A DNA stretch of 64,000 nucleotides from Pelagibius sp040217155 (GCA_040217155.1 JAVJNS010000018.1:186001-250000), one strand, 5' to 3'; counted from the first letter of the stretch, positions 1-9,364 are shown. Notes: generated from the letters alone by a model not told the origin. Numbers and translations are program-made.

Positions 1-858
1 GATCGAGGCGGAGAGCGTGAACGGCAGAAAGGTAATAGTGGCGACCATGGCGTTGGGCAGCACGTGGCGGAACATAATGACCGGGTTGGTCGCACCGAGA
101 GCGCGGGCGGCGCGCACATAATCCAGGTTGCGCGCGCGCAGGAACTCGGCGCGCACCACACCGACGAAGCCCATCCAGGAGAACAACAGCAGAATGCCCA
201 ACAGCCACCAGAAGTTAGGCACCACCACGCTGGCCAGGATGATCAGCAGATAGAGTGTCGGCATGCCCGACCAGATTTCCATAAAACGCTGAAACAGCAA
301 ATCGGTCCAGCCGCCGAAGTAACCCTGCACCGCGCCGGCCGAGACGCCGACAACCGCCGACAAGGCGGCCAGGATGAGGCCGAAGACCACGGAGATTCGA
401 AAGCCGTAGATGAGCCGCGCCACGACGTCGCGAGCCTGGTCGTCGGTGCCCAGCCAATGCCCGAAGCTTGGCGGCGAGGGTGCAGGCTCCGGCAGATCCC
501 AGGCAACCGTCCGATGGTTGTAGCGGACAATCGGCCAGATCATCCAGCCCTTCGCTCTGATCAGCTCCTGAACCTCCGGATCCTTGTATTCGGCCGCCGT
601 GGGGAAGGGACCGCCAAAGGCCGTCTCCGGATAGTCAGTCACCACCGGCAGGTAGAAGGCGCCGTCGAAATAGACGAGGACCGGCCGGTCGTTTGCGACG
701 ATCTCCCCGACCAAACTCAGGCCGAACAGAGCGAGGAATATCCACAGCGACCAGAATCCACGGCGATTGGCGCGAAAGTTATGCAGTCGCCGCCGATTCA
801 GCGGAGAGATCTTCATGCCCAAAAACCGATCCTGGCGAAAGGCTTCTGCCACCGTCAC
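1..858 (-). CDS. yejE: YejE-type ABC transporter permease (partial, cut by left edge)
   Basis: Inner-membrane permease of a YejABEF-type importer for oligopeptides or microcin C. The frame opens at a GTG at 858 and runs off the left edge; 286 codons are readable and the C-terminus is missing. It shows a first membrane helix at about residues 33-52, a long periplasmic stretch, a segment reading LGTDDQARDVVARLIYG, further helices, and the EAA loop at about 235-270 ending FRHVLPNA. The GTG overlaps the TGA of yejB as GTGA, so the two are probably coupled. A second GTG at 852 has better Shine-Dalgarno spacing and could be the real start. The ATPase gene yejF is expected just outside the window. 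Confidence 0.9.
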   Translation of the reverse strand, partial: MTVAEAFRQDRFLGMKISPLNRRRLHNFRANRRGFWSLWIFLALFGLSLVGEIVANDRPVLVYFDGAFYLPVVTDYPETAFGGPFPTAAEYKDPEVQELIRAKGWMIWPIVRYNHRTVAWDLPEPAPSPPSFGHWLGTDDQARDVVARLIYGFRISVVFGLILAALSAVVGVSAGAVQGYFGGWTDLLFQRFMEIWSGMPTLYLLIILASVVVPNFWWLLGILLLFSWMGFVGVVRAEFLRARNLDYVRAARALGATNPVIMFRHVLPNAMVATITFLPFTLSASI

Positions 859-1952
859 GTCTCCCGGCTTTCAAAGTCGATGCGCGGGTCGACGATGGTG
901 TACATGATGTCACCGACGATGTTCATCAGCAGTCCGAGTAGCGAGAAGAAATACAGGGTGCCGAACATCACCGGGTAATCGCGGTTCAAGGCAGCCTCGA
1001 AGCCGAGGAGGCCAAGGCCGTCCAGCGAGAAGATCACCTCGATCAGAAGAGAACTGCCGAAGAGAACGCCGACGAAAGCGCTTGGGAAGCCGGCGATGAC
1101 GATCAGCATGGCGTTGCGGAAGACATGACCGTAGAGCACGCGCTTTTCGGTCAGGCCTTTGGCCCGCGCTGTGATCACATACTGCTGGCCGAGTTGATCG
1201 AGAAAGGAATTCTTGGTCAGCATGGTCAGCGTGGCGAAGCCGCCCACCACCATGGCGATGATCGGTAGCGTCAGGTGCCAGAAATAGTCACCGACCTGGC
1301 TGTACCACGGCAGCGCGTCGAAATTCGGCGAATAAAGCCCGCGCAAGGGAAACCACTGCAGGTACTGGCCACTGGCGAAGAGGATGATCAGCAGCACCGC
1401 GAAGAGGAACGAGGGGATGGCATAGCCGACAATGATGGCGCCGCTGGTCGCGAGGTCGAAGCGCGAGCCGTCACGCACTGCCTTGGCGATGCCCAGGGGG
1501 ATGCTTACGAGATAACTGATGAGGGTGGTCCAAAGGCCGATGGAGATCGACACGTCCATCTTCTCAATGACCAGGTCGACGACCTCACGCCCGCGAAAGA
1601 AGCTCTCGCCGAAGTCGAAGACGAGATAGTTCCTCATCATCAGGAAGAAACGCTCGTGCGCCGGCTTGTCGAGGCCGAACTGCCGTTCGAGTTCCGCGAT
1701 GAACTCGGGCGTCAGTCCCTGGGCGCCGCGATAGGAGCCCGTGGTGCTGGTTTCGGAAGAGACGTTGCCCGAGACGTCGCCGGTCTGTGTCGAGACCCGG
1801 CTTGTCGCACCGACACCTTGTCCCGTGATCTCAGCGATGACTTGCTCGACGGGGCCGCCGGGCAGGATCTGCACCACGAGGAAGTTGATAACCATGATCC
1901 CGAAGAGGGTCGGGATGATCAGCAGCAGGCGGCGTATCAGATAGGCGAGCAT
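855..1952 (-). CDS. yejB: YejB-type ABC transporter permease
   Basis: Second permease of the YejABEF importer, 365 residues as usual for YejB. It begins with the typical short N-terminus MLAYLIRRLLLIIPTLFGI, which is the first membrane helix. A Ser/Thr-rich periplasmic insert follows (about residues 40-75), then five more helices. The EAA loop is near residues 245-270 (ITARAKGLTEKRVLYGHVFR). It starts 6 bases after the stop of yejA with GAAGGAAG upstream, and its TGA overlaps the start of yejE, which fits one yejA-yejB-yejE transcript. Confidence 0.93.
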   Translation of the reverse strand: MLAYLIRRLLLIIPTLFGIMVINFLVVQILPGGPVEQVIAEITGQGVGATSRVSTQTGDVSGNVSSETSTTGSYRGAQGLTPEFIAELERQFGLDKPAHERFFLMMRNYLVFDFGESFFRGREVVDLVIEKMDVSISIGLWTTLISYLVSIPLGIAKAVRDGSRFDLATSGAIIVGYAIPSFLFAVLLIILFASGQYLQWFPLRGLYSPNFDALPWYSQVGDYFWHLTLPIIAMVVGGFATLTMLTKNSFLDQLGQQYVITARAKGLTEKRVLYGHVFRNAMLIVIAGFPSAFVGVLFGSSLLIEVIFSLDGLGLLGFEAALNRDYPVMFGTLYFFSLLGLLMNIVGDIMYTIVDPRIDFESRET

Positions 1953-1958
1953 GACCAG

Positions 1959-3863
1959 TCAGCTTCCTTCATCGGTCGCGGTAGCCGCGCGCCGCCTGGC
2001 ATCGAGTGTCGCCGCCAGTTCCTCGTCGACCCACCAGCGCAGAACATCGGGTCCGTTCAACGGCACGCGATCCGGGCGGCCGAACTTGTCCCAATAGAGA
2101 ATCCGATCAAACGGGGCGATGAGCTGAGGAATCACGTAAAATCCCCAGAGCAGAACCCGATCGAGGGCCCGGGTGCGCTGTATCAGGCTCTCGCGGCTGG
2201 GCGCGGAGATGACCAGTTCGATGAGCTCGTCCACCACCGGATCCTTGATGCCCGCGATGTTGCGGCTCGAAGGCTGATCCGCTGCTGCACTGCCCCACTG
2301 GTCGCGCTGCTCATTTCCGGGCGACAGTGCCTGGCCGTTATTGAAGATCATCATGTCGAAATCGCGGGCGCGGAAACGATTGATGTACTGCGAGGTGTCG
2401 ACAAGGCGCGGCCGCACTTCGATGCCCAGCCGGCGCAGATTGAAGAAAAAGGGCAGGAGCACCCGTTCCTGCGCCTGGTCGACGTAGAGGAATTCGAAAC
2501 TGAAGCGCTCGCCGGTTTCGGCGTTGACCAGCTTCATGTCGCGCACCACCCAGCCGGCACCTTCCAAGATATCAAGTGCCTTCAAAAGATTCTCACGCGG
2601 CCAGCCGCTGCCATCGGTGGTCGGCGGCTCATAGGGCTTGGTGAATACCTCATCGGGGATACGTCCGCGATAGCGCTCGAGGATTTCCAACTCCTCTCCC
2701 TCGGGCAGGCCGGTCGCCGCCAGTTCCGTTGGCGCCCAATAACTCGCCGGCTGCTCGTACTGATCGTAATAAACGGTCTTGTTGGTCCATTGGAAGTCGA
2801 ACGCATAAGCCAGCGCGCGGCGCACCTGAGGATCCTGGAATTGCTTGCGGCGGACGTTCATGTAGAAGGCCTGCATACCGCCGGAACTCTTGTCCAGGAT
2901 GCGCTGCTTGTGCAGAACCCCCGCGTCGACGGCCGGAATGTTGTACTGCGTTGCCCACTCCTTGGCAGAGTTTTCCGCGAAGTAGTCGATCTGCCCGGCC
3001 TTTAGCGCTTGTCGGATAATGGTACGATCAAGGAAGTATTCGTAGCGGATGGTGTCATAATTGTCGGTGCCCTTGCGCACCGGGATGTCCTTGCCCCAGT
3101 AATCGTCAACCCGCTCGATCTCGACAAAACGGCCGGGCTCAAAAGCTTTCACACGATAGGGTCCGCTACCCAGAGGCGGCTCGAGGGTCGTTTTGTCGAA
3201 CTCCCGTCCTTCCCAGTAGTGCTTCGGGAAAACCGGAAGCTCACCCAGAATCAACGGCAGTTCACGGTTCTCGCCCGGCTGGAAACTGAACTTGACGCTA
3301 CGCTCGCCGAGTTTCTCGGTACCGATGACACTTTGATAGTAGAAGCGGAAAAGTGGTGCGCCTTTTTCGATCAGGGTTTCGAAGGAAAAGATGACGTCGT
3401 CTGCCGTCACCGGTTTGCCGTCATGCCAGCGCGCCTTTGGGTTCAAGTTGAAAATGATCCAGGAACGATCTTCCGGCCACTCGATGGTCTCGGCCAGCAG
3501 GCCGTACATGGTGAAGGCCTCGTCGTCACCTCTTGCCAATAGGGTCTCGGTGGCAATGCTGGCGCCGGCGGCGGCGGACCCCTTGGCGTTGTAGGGGTTG
3601 AAGGTGTCGAAAGTGCCGCTGCCGGAGAGCCTCAAGGTGCCGCCCTTGGGGGCGTTGGGATTGGCGAAATCGAAGTGGGTGAAGTCTGCCGGGTACTTTG
3701 GCTCGCCGTGCATGGCGATGGCGTGGGCTTTGTAGATCTTCTGATCTTGCGCGCCGGCCGGAAAAGCAGCGAGCGGCAGCGAGAGTGCCGCGGTCACGGC
3801 AATGGCAGCGATGAATAGGTGCAATGGCTGTACTTTTTCCAAGCGTTTGACCTTGTTCGTCAC
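1959..3863 (-). CDS. yejA: YejA-type extracellular solute-binding protein
   Basis: Periplasmic binding protein (family 5, peptide/nickel type) that delivers oligopeptides to the YejBE permeases. It has 634 residues, near the usual 600-620. An N-terminal signal peptide ends at about residue 38 (AGAQ/DQK). The mature protein carries the family hallmarks HAIAMHGEPKYP, PKGGTLRLSGSGTFDTFNPY and ARWHDGKPVTADDVIFS. The start is a GTG at 3863 with only a weak Shine-Dalgarno; internal starts near residue 9 are possible. It heads the yejA-yejB-yejE operon. High identity to peptide binders is clear, but the exact ligand cannot be read from sequence. Confidence 0.93.
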   Translation of the reverse strand: MTNKVKRLEKVQPLHLFIAAIAVTAALSLPLAAFPAGAQDQKIYKAHAIAMHGEPKYPADFTHFDFANPNAPKGGTLRLSGSGTFDTFNPYNAKGSAAAGASIATETLLARGDDEAFTMYGLLAETIEWPEDRSWIIFNLNPKARWHDGKPVTADDVIFSFETLIEKGAPLFRFYYQSVIGTEKLGERSVKFSFQPGENRELPLILGELPVFPKHYWEGREFDKTTLEPPLGSGPYRVKAFEPGRFVEIERVDDYWGKDIPVRKGTDNYDTIRYEYFLDRTIIRQALKAGQIDYFAENSAKEWATQYNIPAVDAGVLHKQRILDKSSGGMQAFYMNVRRKQFQDPQVRRALAYAFDFQWTNKTVYYDQYEQPASYWAPTELAATGLPEGEELEILERYRGRIPDEVFTKPYEPPTTDGSGWPRENLLKALDILEGAGWVVRDMKLVNAETGERFSFEFLYVDQAQERVLLPFFFNLRRLGIEVRPRLVDTSQYINRFRARDFDMMIFNNGQALSPGNEQRDQWGSAAADQPSSRNIAGIKDPVVDELIELVISAPSRESLIQRTRALDRVLLWGFYVIPQLIAPFDRILYWDKFGRPDRVPLNGPDVLRWWVDEELAATLDARRRAATATDEGS

Positions 3864-3931
3864 GAGATTCTAAACCCAACGGCGGCCCGAATCCTCTCCT
3901 AACAAGCCCCCCGCGGAGAATTTATGGCGAA

Positions 3932-4735
3932 TCAGCCGCCTTGCAGCAAGGAAATCGCCAGATTGTGACAGCGCCGGTCGCCGGCGCAGAGCACCCGACC
4001 GTCGGTCTCCAGACTCGTCGCCCGGCCCTGCCAGTCGGTCATGACACCGCCGGCACCGGCGACAATCGGCGCATGTGCCAGATGATCGTAGGGTGCCAGG
4101 TCGGCTTCGATGACGATGTCGGCGAAGCCGCTGGCCAGCAGGCCGTAGTTGAAGCAGTCGCCGCCGTAGAGCGTCAGCTTGGCGGTCTGGCGCAGGCGGT
4201 CGAAGGCCGAGGCGTCGGCGCCACTGAACATATCGGGCGAGGTGGCCAGCACCGTCGCGGTGCCGAGATCGGCGCAGGGCCGGACCAGCGCGTCGCGTGT
4301 GTCTTTCTTGTCGGTGAAGGTGGTGGCGTGACCGGCGGCGCCAAGCCAGCGCTCCTCAAGGATCGGCATGTCGATGAGCCCGAGAATCGGGCGTCCGTCC
4401 CGCAGCAGGGCGACCAGGCTGCCGAACAGTGGATTGCCGGTGATGAAGCGCTTGGTGCCGTCGATCGGGTCGAGCACCCAGACGAACTCGGCCTCCGGAT
4501 TCTCGATGCCGAACTCTTCGCCGTGGATGCCGTGGCCGGGATAGGTGGCGCCGATGATCTCGCGCATCGCCGTTTCGGCCTCGCGGTCGGCGCGGGTCAC
4601 CGGGCTCTTGTCGGCCTTGCTATCTATTGCCAGGCTCTGGCGGAAATGGCGCTGTGCCACGCTGCGCGCGGCCCCGGCGAGGCGCGTGGCGAGGGACAGG
4701 AACTCGTCGGGGCAGCGCAGGGCGGCCTCGGTCAC
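3932..4735 (-). CDS. hisN: Inositol-monophosphatase-family phosphatase, HisN-like histidinol-phosphatase
   Basis: Soluble Mg-dependent phosphatase of the IMPase superfamily. In alphaproteobacteria the HisN branch dephosphorylates histidinol phosphate in histidine synthesis. Metal-site motifs are intact: GEEFG near residue 78, WVLDPIDGTKRF near 90-101, and the C-terminal APYDHLAHAPIVAGAGG motif. I placed the start at the GTG at 4735, giving 267 residues; an upstream extension would run into the cytochrome c gene. It lies 34 bases after that cytochrome gene on the same strand and may be co-transcribed. The alternative is a generic inositol or 3'-phosphoadenosine phosphatase, so HisN is likely but not certain. 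Confidence 0.82.
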   Translation of the reverse strand: MTEAALRCPDEFLSLATRLAGAARSVAQRHFRQSLAIDSKADKSPVTRADREAETAMREIIGATYPGHGIHGEEFGIENPEAEFVWVLDPIDGTKRFITGNPLFGSLVALLRDGRPILGLIDMPILEERWLGAAGHATTFTDKKDTRDALVRPCADLGTATVLATSPDMFSGADASAFDRLRQTAKLTLYGGDCFNYGLLASGFADIVIEADLAPYDHLAHAPIVAGAGGVMTDWQGRATSLETDGRVLCAGDRRCHNLAISLLQGG

Positions 4736-4769
4736 GGGGTTTTTTGGGCCCGGCCCGTCGGGATGGCGC

Positions 4770-5324
4770 TTATTCGGGCAGGGGCGCTGGGTTGCCGCTC
4801 TGGGTGCGCAGCCAGGCCACGAGATCCGCCCGGTCGGCGACCTTGCTGATACCGGCAAAGGACATCTTGGTGCCCGGTGCGAAGTCCTTCGGCTTGGCGA
4901 TGAAGGCATTCAAGCTTTCATAGGTCCAGTTGTCGCCCGACATGCCTGACAGGACGTTTGAATAGGAAAAGCCTTCGTGGCTGGCTATCGGCCGGTTTAC
5001 CAGATCATAGAGGTTCGGGCCGACCTTGTTGGCACCACCATCGTCGAAGGTGTGGCAGGCGGCGCACTTCTTGGCGACTTTTTCACCGGCGGCCGGATCC
5101 GCGGCGGCGAGCAGCGGCGCGATGGGCTCCAGTGAAGGTCCCTCATCGGCCGGTGCGCCACTGTCGGTGCCCGAATCTTCGGCCACTGCAATGACGTAGG
5201 AATTCTCTTCCAGCTCGATCTCGGGGTCGTAAAGCAGTTCGGCCACGAAGCCGGAAAGCATAGCGACAACGCCGGCGGTGAGAACGGCGGCGGCGATCTT
5301 GTTCGATTCCAACGACGAAGCCAT
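4770..5324 (-). CDS. Membrane-anchored cytochrome c (CycM/c552 type)
   Basis: Class I cytochrome c tethered to the inner membrane, which would pass electrons from the bc1 complex to a terminal oxidase. From the ATG at 5324 (MASSLESNK) it has 184 residues: an uncleaved N-terminal helix at about 9-30, an acidic Pro/Ala-rich linker, and one heme domain with CAACH and an axial methionine in GTKMSF. The N-terminus matches the CycM family. A longer frame exists upstream to 5384, but the ATG at 5324 fits the family better. It is followed closely by the hisN-like gene. Confidence 0.9.
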   Translation of the reverse strand: MASSLESNKIAAAVLTAGVVAMLSGFVAELLYDPEIELEENSYVIAVAEDSGTDSGAPADEGPSLEPIAPLLAAADPAAGEKVAKKCAACHTFDDGGANKVGPNLYDLVNRPIASHEGFSYSNVLSGMSGDNWTYESLNAFIAKPKDFAPGTKMSFAGISKVADRADLVAWLRTQSGNPAPLPE

Positions 5325-5648
5325 TGATATGCCCTTGCTTCTCTTCTTAACTGCGCGGGACCATAGCCGCGCAGGGCTGCGCATTCAATAGTCCGTGAGG
5401 CGCAAGGCCGCAAGGCCCTGGATCATCGGCCGGGACGGATAAATGACCTCAGGACCACGGAACCCGGTTGCTTCGTGGCGGAAGACGGTTTCTTTTTCAC
5501 CACACCCGAACTTAATCTGCAGCGCCCGGCGCCGCACCGCCGGGTTCCGGTCCGGCGGCCGGTCGTGTTCCATCCAGTCATTGCAACTGTGTTTCTGTCC
5601 ATGTCATTGCCTGAAGAATACCCTGAAAACCCGATCCGGAACGCGCTA
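5325..5648. other. Divergent intergenic region between cytochrome c and kdsB
   Basis: About 320 bases between two divergent genes. It must hold both promoters, but I see no convincing -35/-10 pair, operator or RNA structure. An in-frame ATG at 5601 is an alternative start for kdsB, which would shorten this gap to 276 bases. Confidence 0.5.
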
Positions 5649-6410
5649 GTGAACCCCATCGTCATGATTCCGGCGCGGCTGGCCTCGACTCGACTGCCGA
5701 ACAAGCCGCTGGCCGACATTCACGGCGCCCCAATGATCGTTCATGTCTGGCGCCGCGCCATGGAGGCGGAGGCCGGTCCGGTGGTCGTGGCCTGCGCCGA
5801 GGAAGCCATTGCCGAGGCGGTGACCTTGGCGGGCGGCCGCGCGGTGCTGACCGACCCGGCCCATACCAGCGGCTCCGACCGCATCTTCGAAGCCTTGCAG
5901 GCGGTCGATCCGGAGGGCCGCCACGATGCCGTGGTCAACCTGCAGGGCGACCTGCCGACTCTGGAACCCGCCCTGGTCGGTAAAGTCCTGCAGCCTCTGG
6001 CGGTGGGCCCGGCAGACATCGCGACATTGGTGGTGGAGATCACCGAGCCTGATGAGCGGCGCAATCCCAACGTGGTCAAGGCGGCGGTGAGCTTTGCCGG
6101 TGCCGGCGAGATCGCCCGCGCCTGCTATTTCAGCCGCGCCCCGGTACCCTGGGATCCCTGGGATCAGGAGGGGGGCGACGCGGCCCAGCCGCTCTACCAT
6201 CACATCGGCATCTACGCCTATCGCCGGGCGGCCCTGGCGCGTTTCGTCGCCCTGCCGCCCTCGCCGCTGGAGCGCCGTGAGCGGCTCGAGCAGCTGCGCG
6301 CCCTGGAGGCCGGTATGCGCATCGACGCGGCCCGCGTTGACACCCTCCCCCTCGGTGTCGATACTCCCGCTGACCTGGAGCGGGCAAGGATCCTTTTGGC
6401 ACCTGCTTGA
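5649..6410 (+). CDS. kdsB: 3-deoxy-manno-octulosonate cytidylyltransferase (KdsB)
   Basis: Activates Kdo with CTP to CMP-Kdo for lipopolysaccharide inner-core synthesis in the cytoplasm. The GTG at 5649 gives 253 residues, close to the family's 245-255. The nucleotide-binding N-terminus reads IVMIPARLASTRLPNKPLADI. Later motifs are SGSDRIFEA and NLQGDLPTLEP, where the Asp binds the catalytic Mg. The in-frame ATG at 5601 would add 16 residues but has no Shine-Dalgarno; GGA 8 bases before the GTG supports the shorter form. pheA follows 92 bases downstream. Confidence 0.92.
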   Translation: MNPIVMIPARLASTRLPNKPLADIHGAPMIVHVWRRAMEAEAGPVVVACAEEAIAEAVTLAGGRAVLTDPAHTSGSDRIFEALQAVDPEGRHDAVVNLQGDLPTLEPALVGKVLQPLAVGPADIATLVVEITEPDERRNPNVVKAAVSFAGAGEIARACYFSRAPVPWDPWDQEGGDAAQPLYHHIGIYAYRRAALARFVALPPSPLERRERLEQLRALEAGMRIDAARVDTLPLGVDTPADLERARILLAPA

Positions 6411-6502
6411 GGCTGGTTTTTCGTCTCCCGGCCCCTGGGTCGCCGGCGCCTCGTCCGGCGTCACGGGTGGCCCCCGGATCTGCGACAGAGAAGGCTTAGG
6501 TT

Positions 6503-7378
6503 ATGTCAGAGGCCCCCAAGACGGCGGCGTCAGAGAACGTGATTGCCTTTCAAGGCGTCCCCGGCGCCTATTCGGACATGGCCTGCCGGGCGGTCTTTCC
6601 GGAGATGACTACCCTGCCCTGCACCTCCTTCGACGAGGCCTTCGCGGCGGTCCGCAACGGGCTTGCCCGCTATGCCATGATCCCCATCGAGAATTCCAGC
6701 GCTGGGCGGGTGGCGGACATCCATCACCTGCTGCCGGGCTCGGGCCTGCATATCATCGGTGAGCACTTCCAGAAGGTGGAACACCAGCTGCTGGCCCCCA
6801 AGGGCGCGTCCCGCGACCAGATCAAAACCGTTCACAGCCATATCCAGGCCTTGTCGCAGGTCCGCAACTACGCCAAGCGCGAAGGCCTGACGCCTGTGAC
6901 CCATGCCGACACCGCCGGTGCCGCCAAGGAAGTGGGCGAACTCGGCGACCCGACCCGCGCCGCCGTGGCCTCGGCCCTGGCGGGGGAAATCTATGGTCTG
7001 CAGGTCCTTGACGCCAACATCCAGGACATCCCGCACAACACCACTCGCTTCATCATCATGGCGGACGAGCCGATCGATCCGCCGCACGACGACCGGCTGG
7101 TGATCACCACCTTCGTGTTCCGCGTCCGGTCTGTGCCGGCGGCGCTCTACAAGGCGCTGGGCGGCTTCGCCACCAACGGTGTCAACATCACCAAGCTGGA
7201 AAGCTACATCATCGACGGCAGCTTCACCGTGGCCCAGTTCTACGCCGACATCGAGGGTCACCCGGAAGACCGCATGGTGCGCCTGGCCCTGGAGGAGCTG
7301 AGCTTCTTCTCCCGCGAGGTGACGATCCTCGGCGTCTATCCTGCGGACGCCTTCCGCGGCAAGGTGAACGGCGACTGA
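6503..7378 (+). CDS. pheA: Prephenate dehydratase (PheA)
   Basis: Converts prephenate to phenylpyruvate in phenylalanine synthesis. It is the stand-alone dehydratase type, 291 residues, with no chorismate mutase domain. The catalytic domain (about 12-190) contains the GVPGAYS start, the IPIENSSAG motif at 60-68 and the hallmark TRF at 181-183. A C-terminal ACT domain (about 200-275) holds GGFATNGVNITKLESY, the phenylalanine-binding allosteric site, so feedback inhibition is expected. It converges with nudC, leaving 6 bases between the stops. Confidence 0.95.
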   Translation: MSEAPKTAASENVIAFQGVPGAYSDMACRAVFPEMTTLPCTSFDEAFAAVRNGLARYAMIPIENSSAGRVADIHHLLPGSGLHIIGEHFQKVEHQLLAPKGASRDQIKTVHSHIQALSQVRNYAKREGLTPVTHADTAGAAKEVGELGDPTRAAVASALAGEIYGLQVLDANIQDIPHNTTRFIIMADEPIDPPHDDRLVITTFVFRVRSVPAALYKALGGFATNGVNITKLESYIIDGSFTVAQFYADIEGHPEDRMVRLALEELSFFSREVTILGVYPADAFRGKVNGD

Positions 7379-7384
7379 GCCGAC

Positions 7385-8317
7385 CTAGCCTTCCGCCAGC
7401 CAGTCTTCGATCAGGCGACGGGCGATAGAATCGCGCCGCGGCAGCTTAAAGGTCTCGTCCTCGGGCGAATTCATGAGGCCCGCGCGGCTGTACCAGCCCG
7501 CACTCTCCAATTCGTCAGGGCCGAGGTTGAGCGGCGCAGCCTCGGCGCGGGCGTGAAAGCCCAGCATGATCGACGAGGGGAAAGGCCAGGGCTGGGAGGA
7601 ATGATAGCGCACCGCCGCCGCGTCGATCTTGAGGCCGACCTCTTCCCAGATTTCGCGCGTCACGGCTTCCTCCAGGCTCTCGCCGGGCTCGACGAAGCCG
7701 GCCAGGGTGGAGTGCATGCCCGGCGGCCAGAAGGGCTGGCGGCCCAGCAGGCAGCGGTCGCCGCCGTCGTGCACCAGCATGATCACCGCCGGATCGGTGC
7801 GCGGGAAGTGCGTGGCGTCGCAGCCGCTGTCCGTGCAGCGGCGCTGGTGGCCGCCCTTCTCGCTGACCGTGGCGGCGCCGCAGATCCCACAGAAGCCGTG
7901 GCGCGCGTGCCAGTGGGCGAGGCCGCGGGCATAAGCCAAGATGGCGCTGTCCTCGCGGTCCATGATCGGGCCAACCTGGCGCAGGTCGCGAAAGGCGCCG
8001 CGGCCGGCCGTCAGGGGGCCGATTTCGGGTTCTTCCAAGTGCGACAGGTCGACGGCCTGATAGGCGATCTCCTCACGCAGGCCGAGGAAGATGCTGTCGC
8101 CGGCGACTTCGAGCAGAGCGCTGGCCTCGGCGCGTTCCAGCCACACCGCGATCGCTTCCTCGGCAATGAGGTGCATGTTGCGCCAAAGCGGCACGATACG
8201 GCTGCGCGGGTCGCGCAGCAGGGCTTCCAGGCGCTCGGGATCGCCGCGCAGATGGTCGGCGCGGTCGAGCGGCACGGCCGCGTAGAAATTGGGAACATAC
8301 TTCGTCGGTTTGGGCAT
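7385..8317 (-). CDS. nudC: NAD(+)/NADH diphosphatase (NudC)
   Basis: Nudix hydrolase that splits NADH to NMNH and AMP and, in characterised homologues, removes NAD caps from RNA. From the ATG at 8317 (MPKPTKYV) it has 310 residues. Order: an N-terminal NudC-like domain, a zinc ribbon with CGICG and a second CTDSGC pair, then the Nudix box GFVEPGESLEEAVTREIWEE followed by VGL, and the NudC signature SQPWPFPSS. An upstream in-frame ATG at 8353 would add 12 residues. It converges with pheA. Confidence 0.94.
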   Translation of the reverse strand: MPKPTKYVPNFYAAVPLDRADHLRGDPERLEALLRDPRSRIVPLWRNMHLIAEEAIAVWLERAEASALLEVAGDSIFLGLREEIAYQAVDLSHLEEPEIGPLTAGRGAFRDLRQVGPIMDREDSAILAYARGLAHWHARHGFCGICGAATVSEKGGHQRRCTDSGCDATHFPRTDPAVIMLVHDGGDRCLLGRQPFWPPGMHSTLAGFVEPGESLEEAVTREIWEEVGLKIDAAAVRYHSSQPWPFPSSIMLGFHARAEAAPLNLGPDELESAGWYSRAGLMNSPEDETFKLPRRDSIARRLIEDWLAEG

Positions 8318-8465
8318 GGCGGCGACGTTGGCACGGCTGCCGCCCGGCGGCAATTGTTGTCTCCGGCCGGCGCCGCATAGCCGGGGCTCACCAGCTGTCG
8401 CGCAGTGCCGCGTAGTTGTCTCGGGAAGCCCGATGGGTCAAGGTCGAGATCGCAAAGGAACAGCG

Positions 8466-9146
8466 ATGCAGAGACGGCGTGCCTTGAAATTGCTGGGCGG
8501 TAGTGCTGCCGGCTTTAGCTTGGGAAGTCTGGCGGGATTGGGCAGTTCCGGCGCGGCACGGGCCTGCGATTTCTATCCCGAGGTGCCGAGCTGGCGTTTC
8601 CTGGTCCTGCGCCACGGCAATGTGATCGGGGAGCATGTCTTTTCGTTCTCGCGCCGTGGCGACGACTTCGTGGTCAAAGTGGCGATCGACATCGCCGCCG
8701 ATCTGTTGGGCGTCACCCTGTTTCGCTTCACCCATCGTGCCGAGGAGGTCTGGCGCGACGGCTGGCTGCACGCCCTGGCCTCCGCCACTGACGACGACGG
8801 CACCCTCTGGCGCGTTGAGTCCGAGCGCCGCGACGGCGCACTGCGCGGCGCCGTAAACGGCTCCGGCTTCGATGTTTCCGGTTATGTCATTCCGGCCAGC
8901 TTGTGGCACCGGGATACGCCGAAGACCCAGGTTCTTTTCGGCACCGTCGACGCCCGCACCAAGGTGGTAAACAGCGCCGCGCTGGGTGATGAGCCGGTGG
9001 TGGCCGGCGGCCGGCGGCTGACAGCCCGGCACTTTCGCCTTACCGGAGAGCTGCAGCGCGACGTCTGGTACGGCCCCGACTGCGACATTGCCCGCGTGAC
9101 CTTCCCGGCCCGCGACGGGTCGTTAATCACCCTGGAACGCCAATAG
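8466..9146 (+). CDS. Exported DUF6134-family protein
   Basis: Unknown function. From the ATG at 8466, preceded by AAAGGA, it encodes 226 residues with a twin-arginine-like N-terminus (MQRRRALKLLGG) and a hydrophobic stretch ending near the AARACDF region, so export to the periplasm is likely. The remainder is beta-rich, with WRFLVLRHGNVIGEH and a C-terminal RDVWYGPDCDIARV. The pattern matches the alphaproteobacterial DUF6134 family, a jelly-like beta fold. It stands alone, just upstream of the SRP RNA gene. No catalytic motif is evident. Confidence 0.75.
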   Translation: MQRRRALKLLGGSAAGFSLGSLAGLGSSGAARACDFYPEVPSWRFLVLRHGNVIGEHVFSFSRRGDDFVVKVAIDIAADLLGVTLFRFTHRAEEVWRDGWLHALASATDDDGTLWRVESERRDGALRGAVNGSGFDVSGYVIPASLWHRDTPKTQVLFGTVDARTKVVNSAALGDEPVVAGGRRLTARHFRLTGELQRDVWYGPDCDIARVTFPARDGSLITLERQ

Positions 9147-9227
9147 TCGTGTGCGACTTCCAAACGGAACATAAATTATTGAAATTATGTGATAAAATCT
9201 TTTCCCGTGGTATCCGGGGTCGGGGTC

Positions 9228-9256
9228 TTGCCCCGGGCCTTCCGATACCCGATATT
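9228..9256 (+). promoter_or_regulatory. Probable sigma-70 promoter of the SRP RNA gene
   Basis: TTGCCC at 9228-9233, a 17-base spacer and GATATT at 9251-9256. The predicted start near 9262 coincides with the first base of the SRP RNA closing stem, which supports the call. Each hexamer matches consensus at 4 of 6 positions. Confidence 0.5.
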
Positions 9257-9260
9257 GGGC

Positions 9261-9364
9261 CTGGGAGGTTGGCGGCGGACGGACCACTCGCCAACCCGGT
9301 CAGGTCCGGAAGGAAGCAGCCGTAACGAGGTTCTGGTCCGGGTCGTTGTTCCAATCTCCCACCT
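9261..9364 (+). ncRNA. ffs: Signal recognition particle RNA, small bacterial type (4.5S)
   Basis: RNA scaffold of the signal recognition particle, which with Ffh targets nascent membrane proteins. The diagnostic tetraloop region GGTCAGGTCCGGAAGGAAGC lies at about 9298-9317. The ends form a stem: GGGAGGTTGG at 9263-9272 pairs with CCAATCTCCC at 9351-9360, with one G-U pair. The length of about 100 nt fits the Alu-less proteobacterial form. It sits directly before dnaX, a common alphaproteobacterial order. Exact 5' and 3' ends are estimates. Confidence 0.93.

Noticed and set aside
1275..3005. Long plus-strand frame (576 codons) across yejB and yejA
   Set aside because: Antisense shadow of two well-supported genes in GC-rich DNA; the product is low-complexity, with no recognisable domain.
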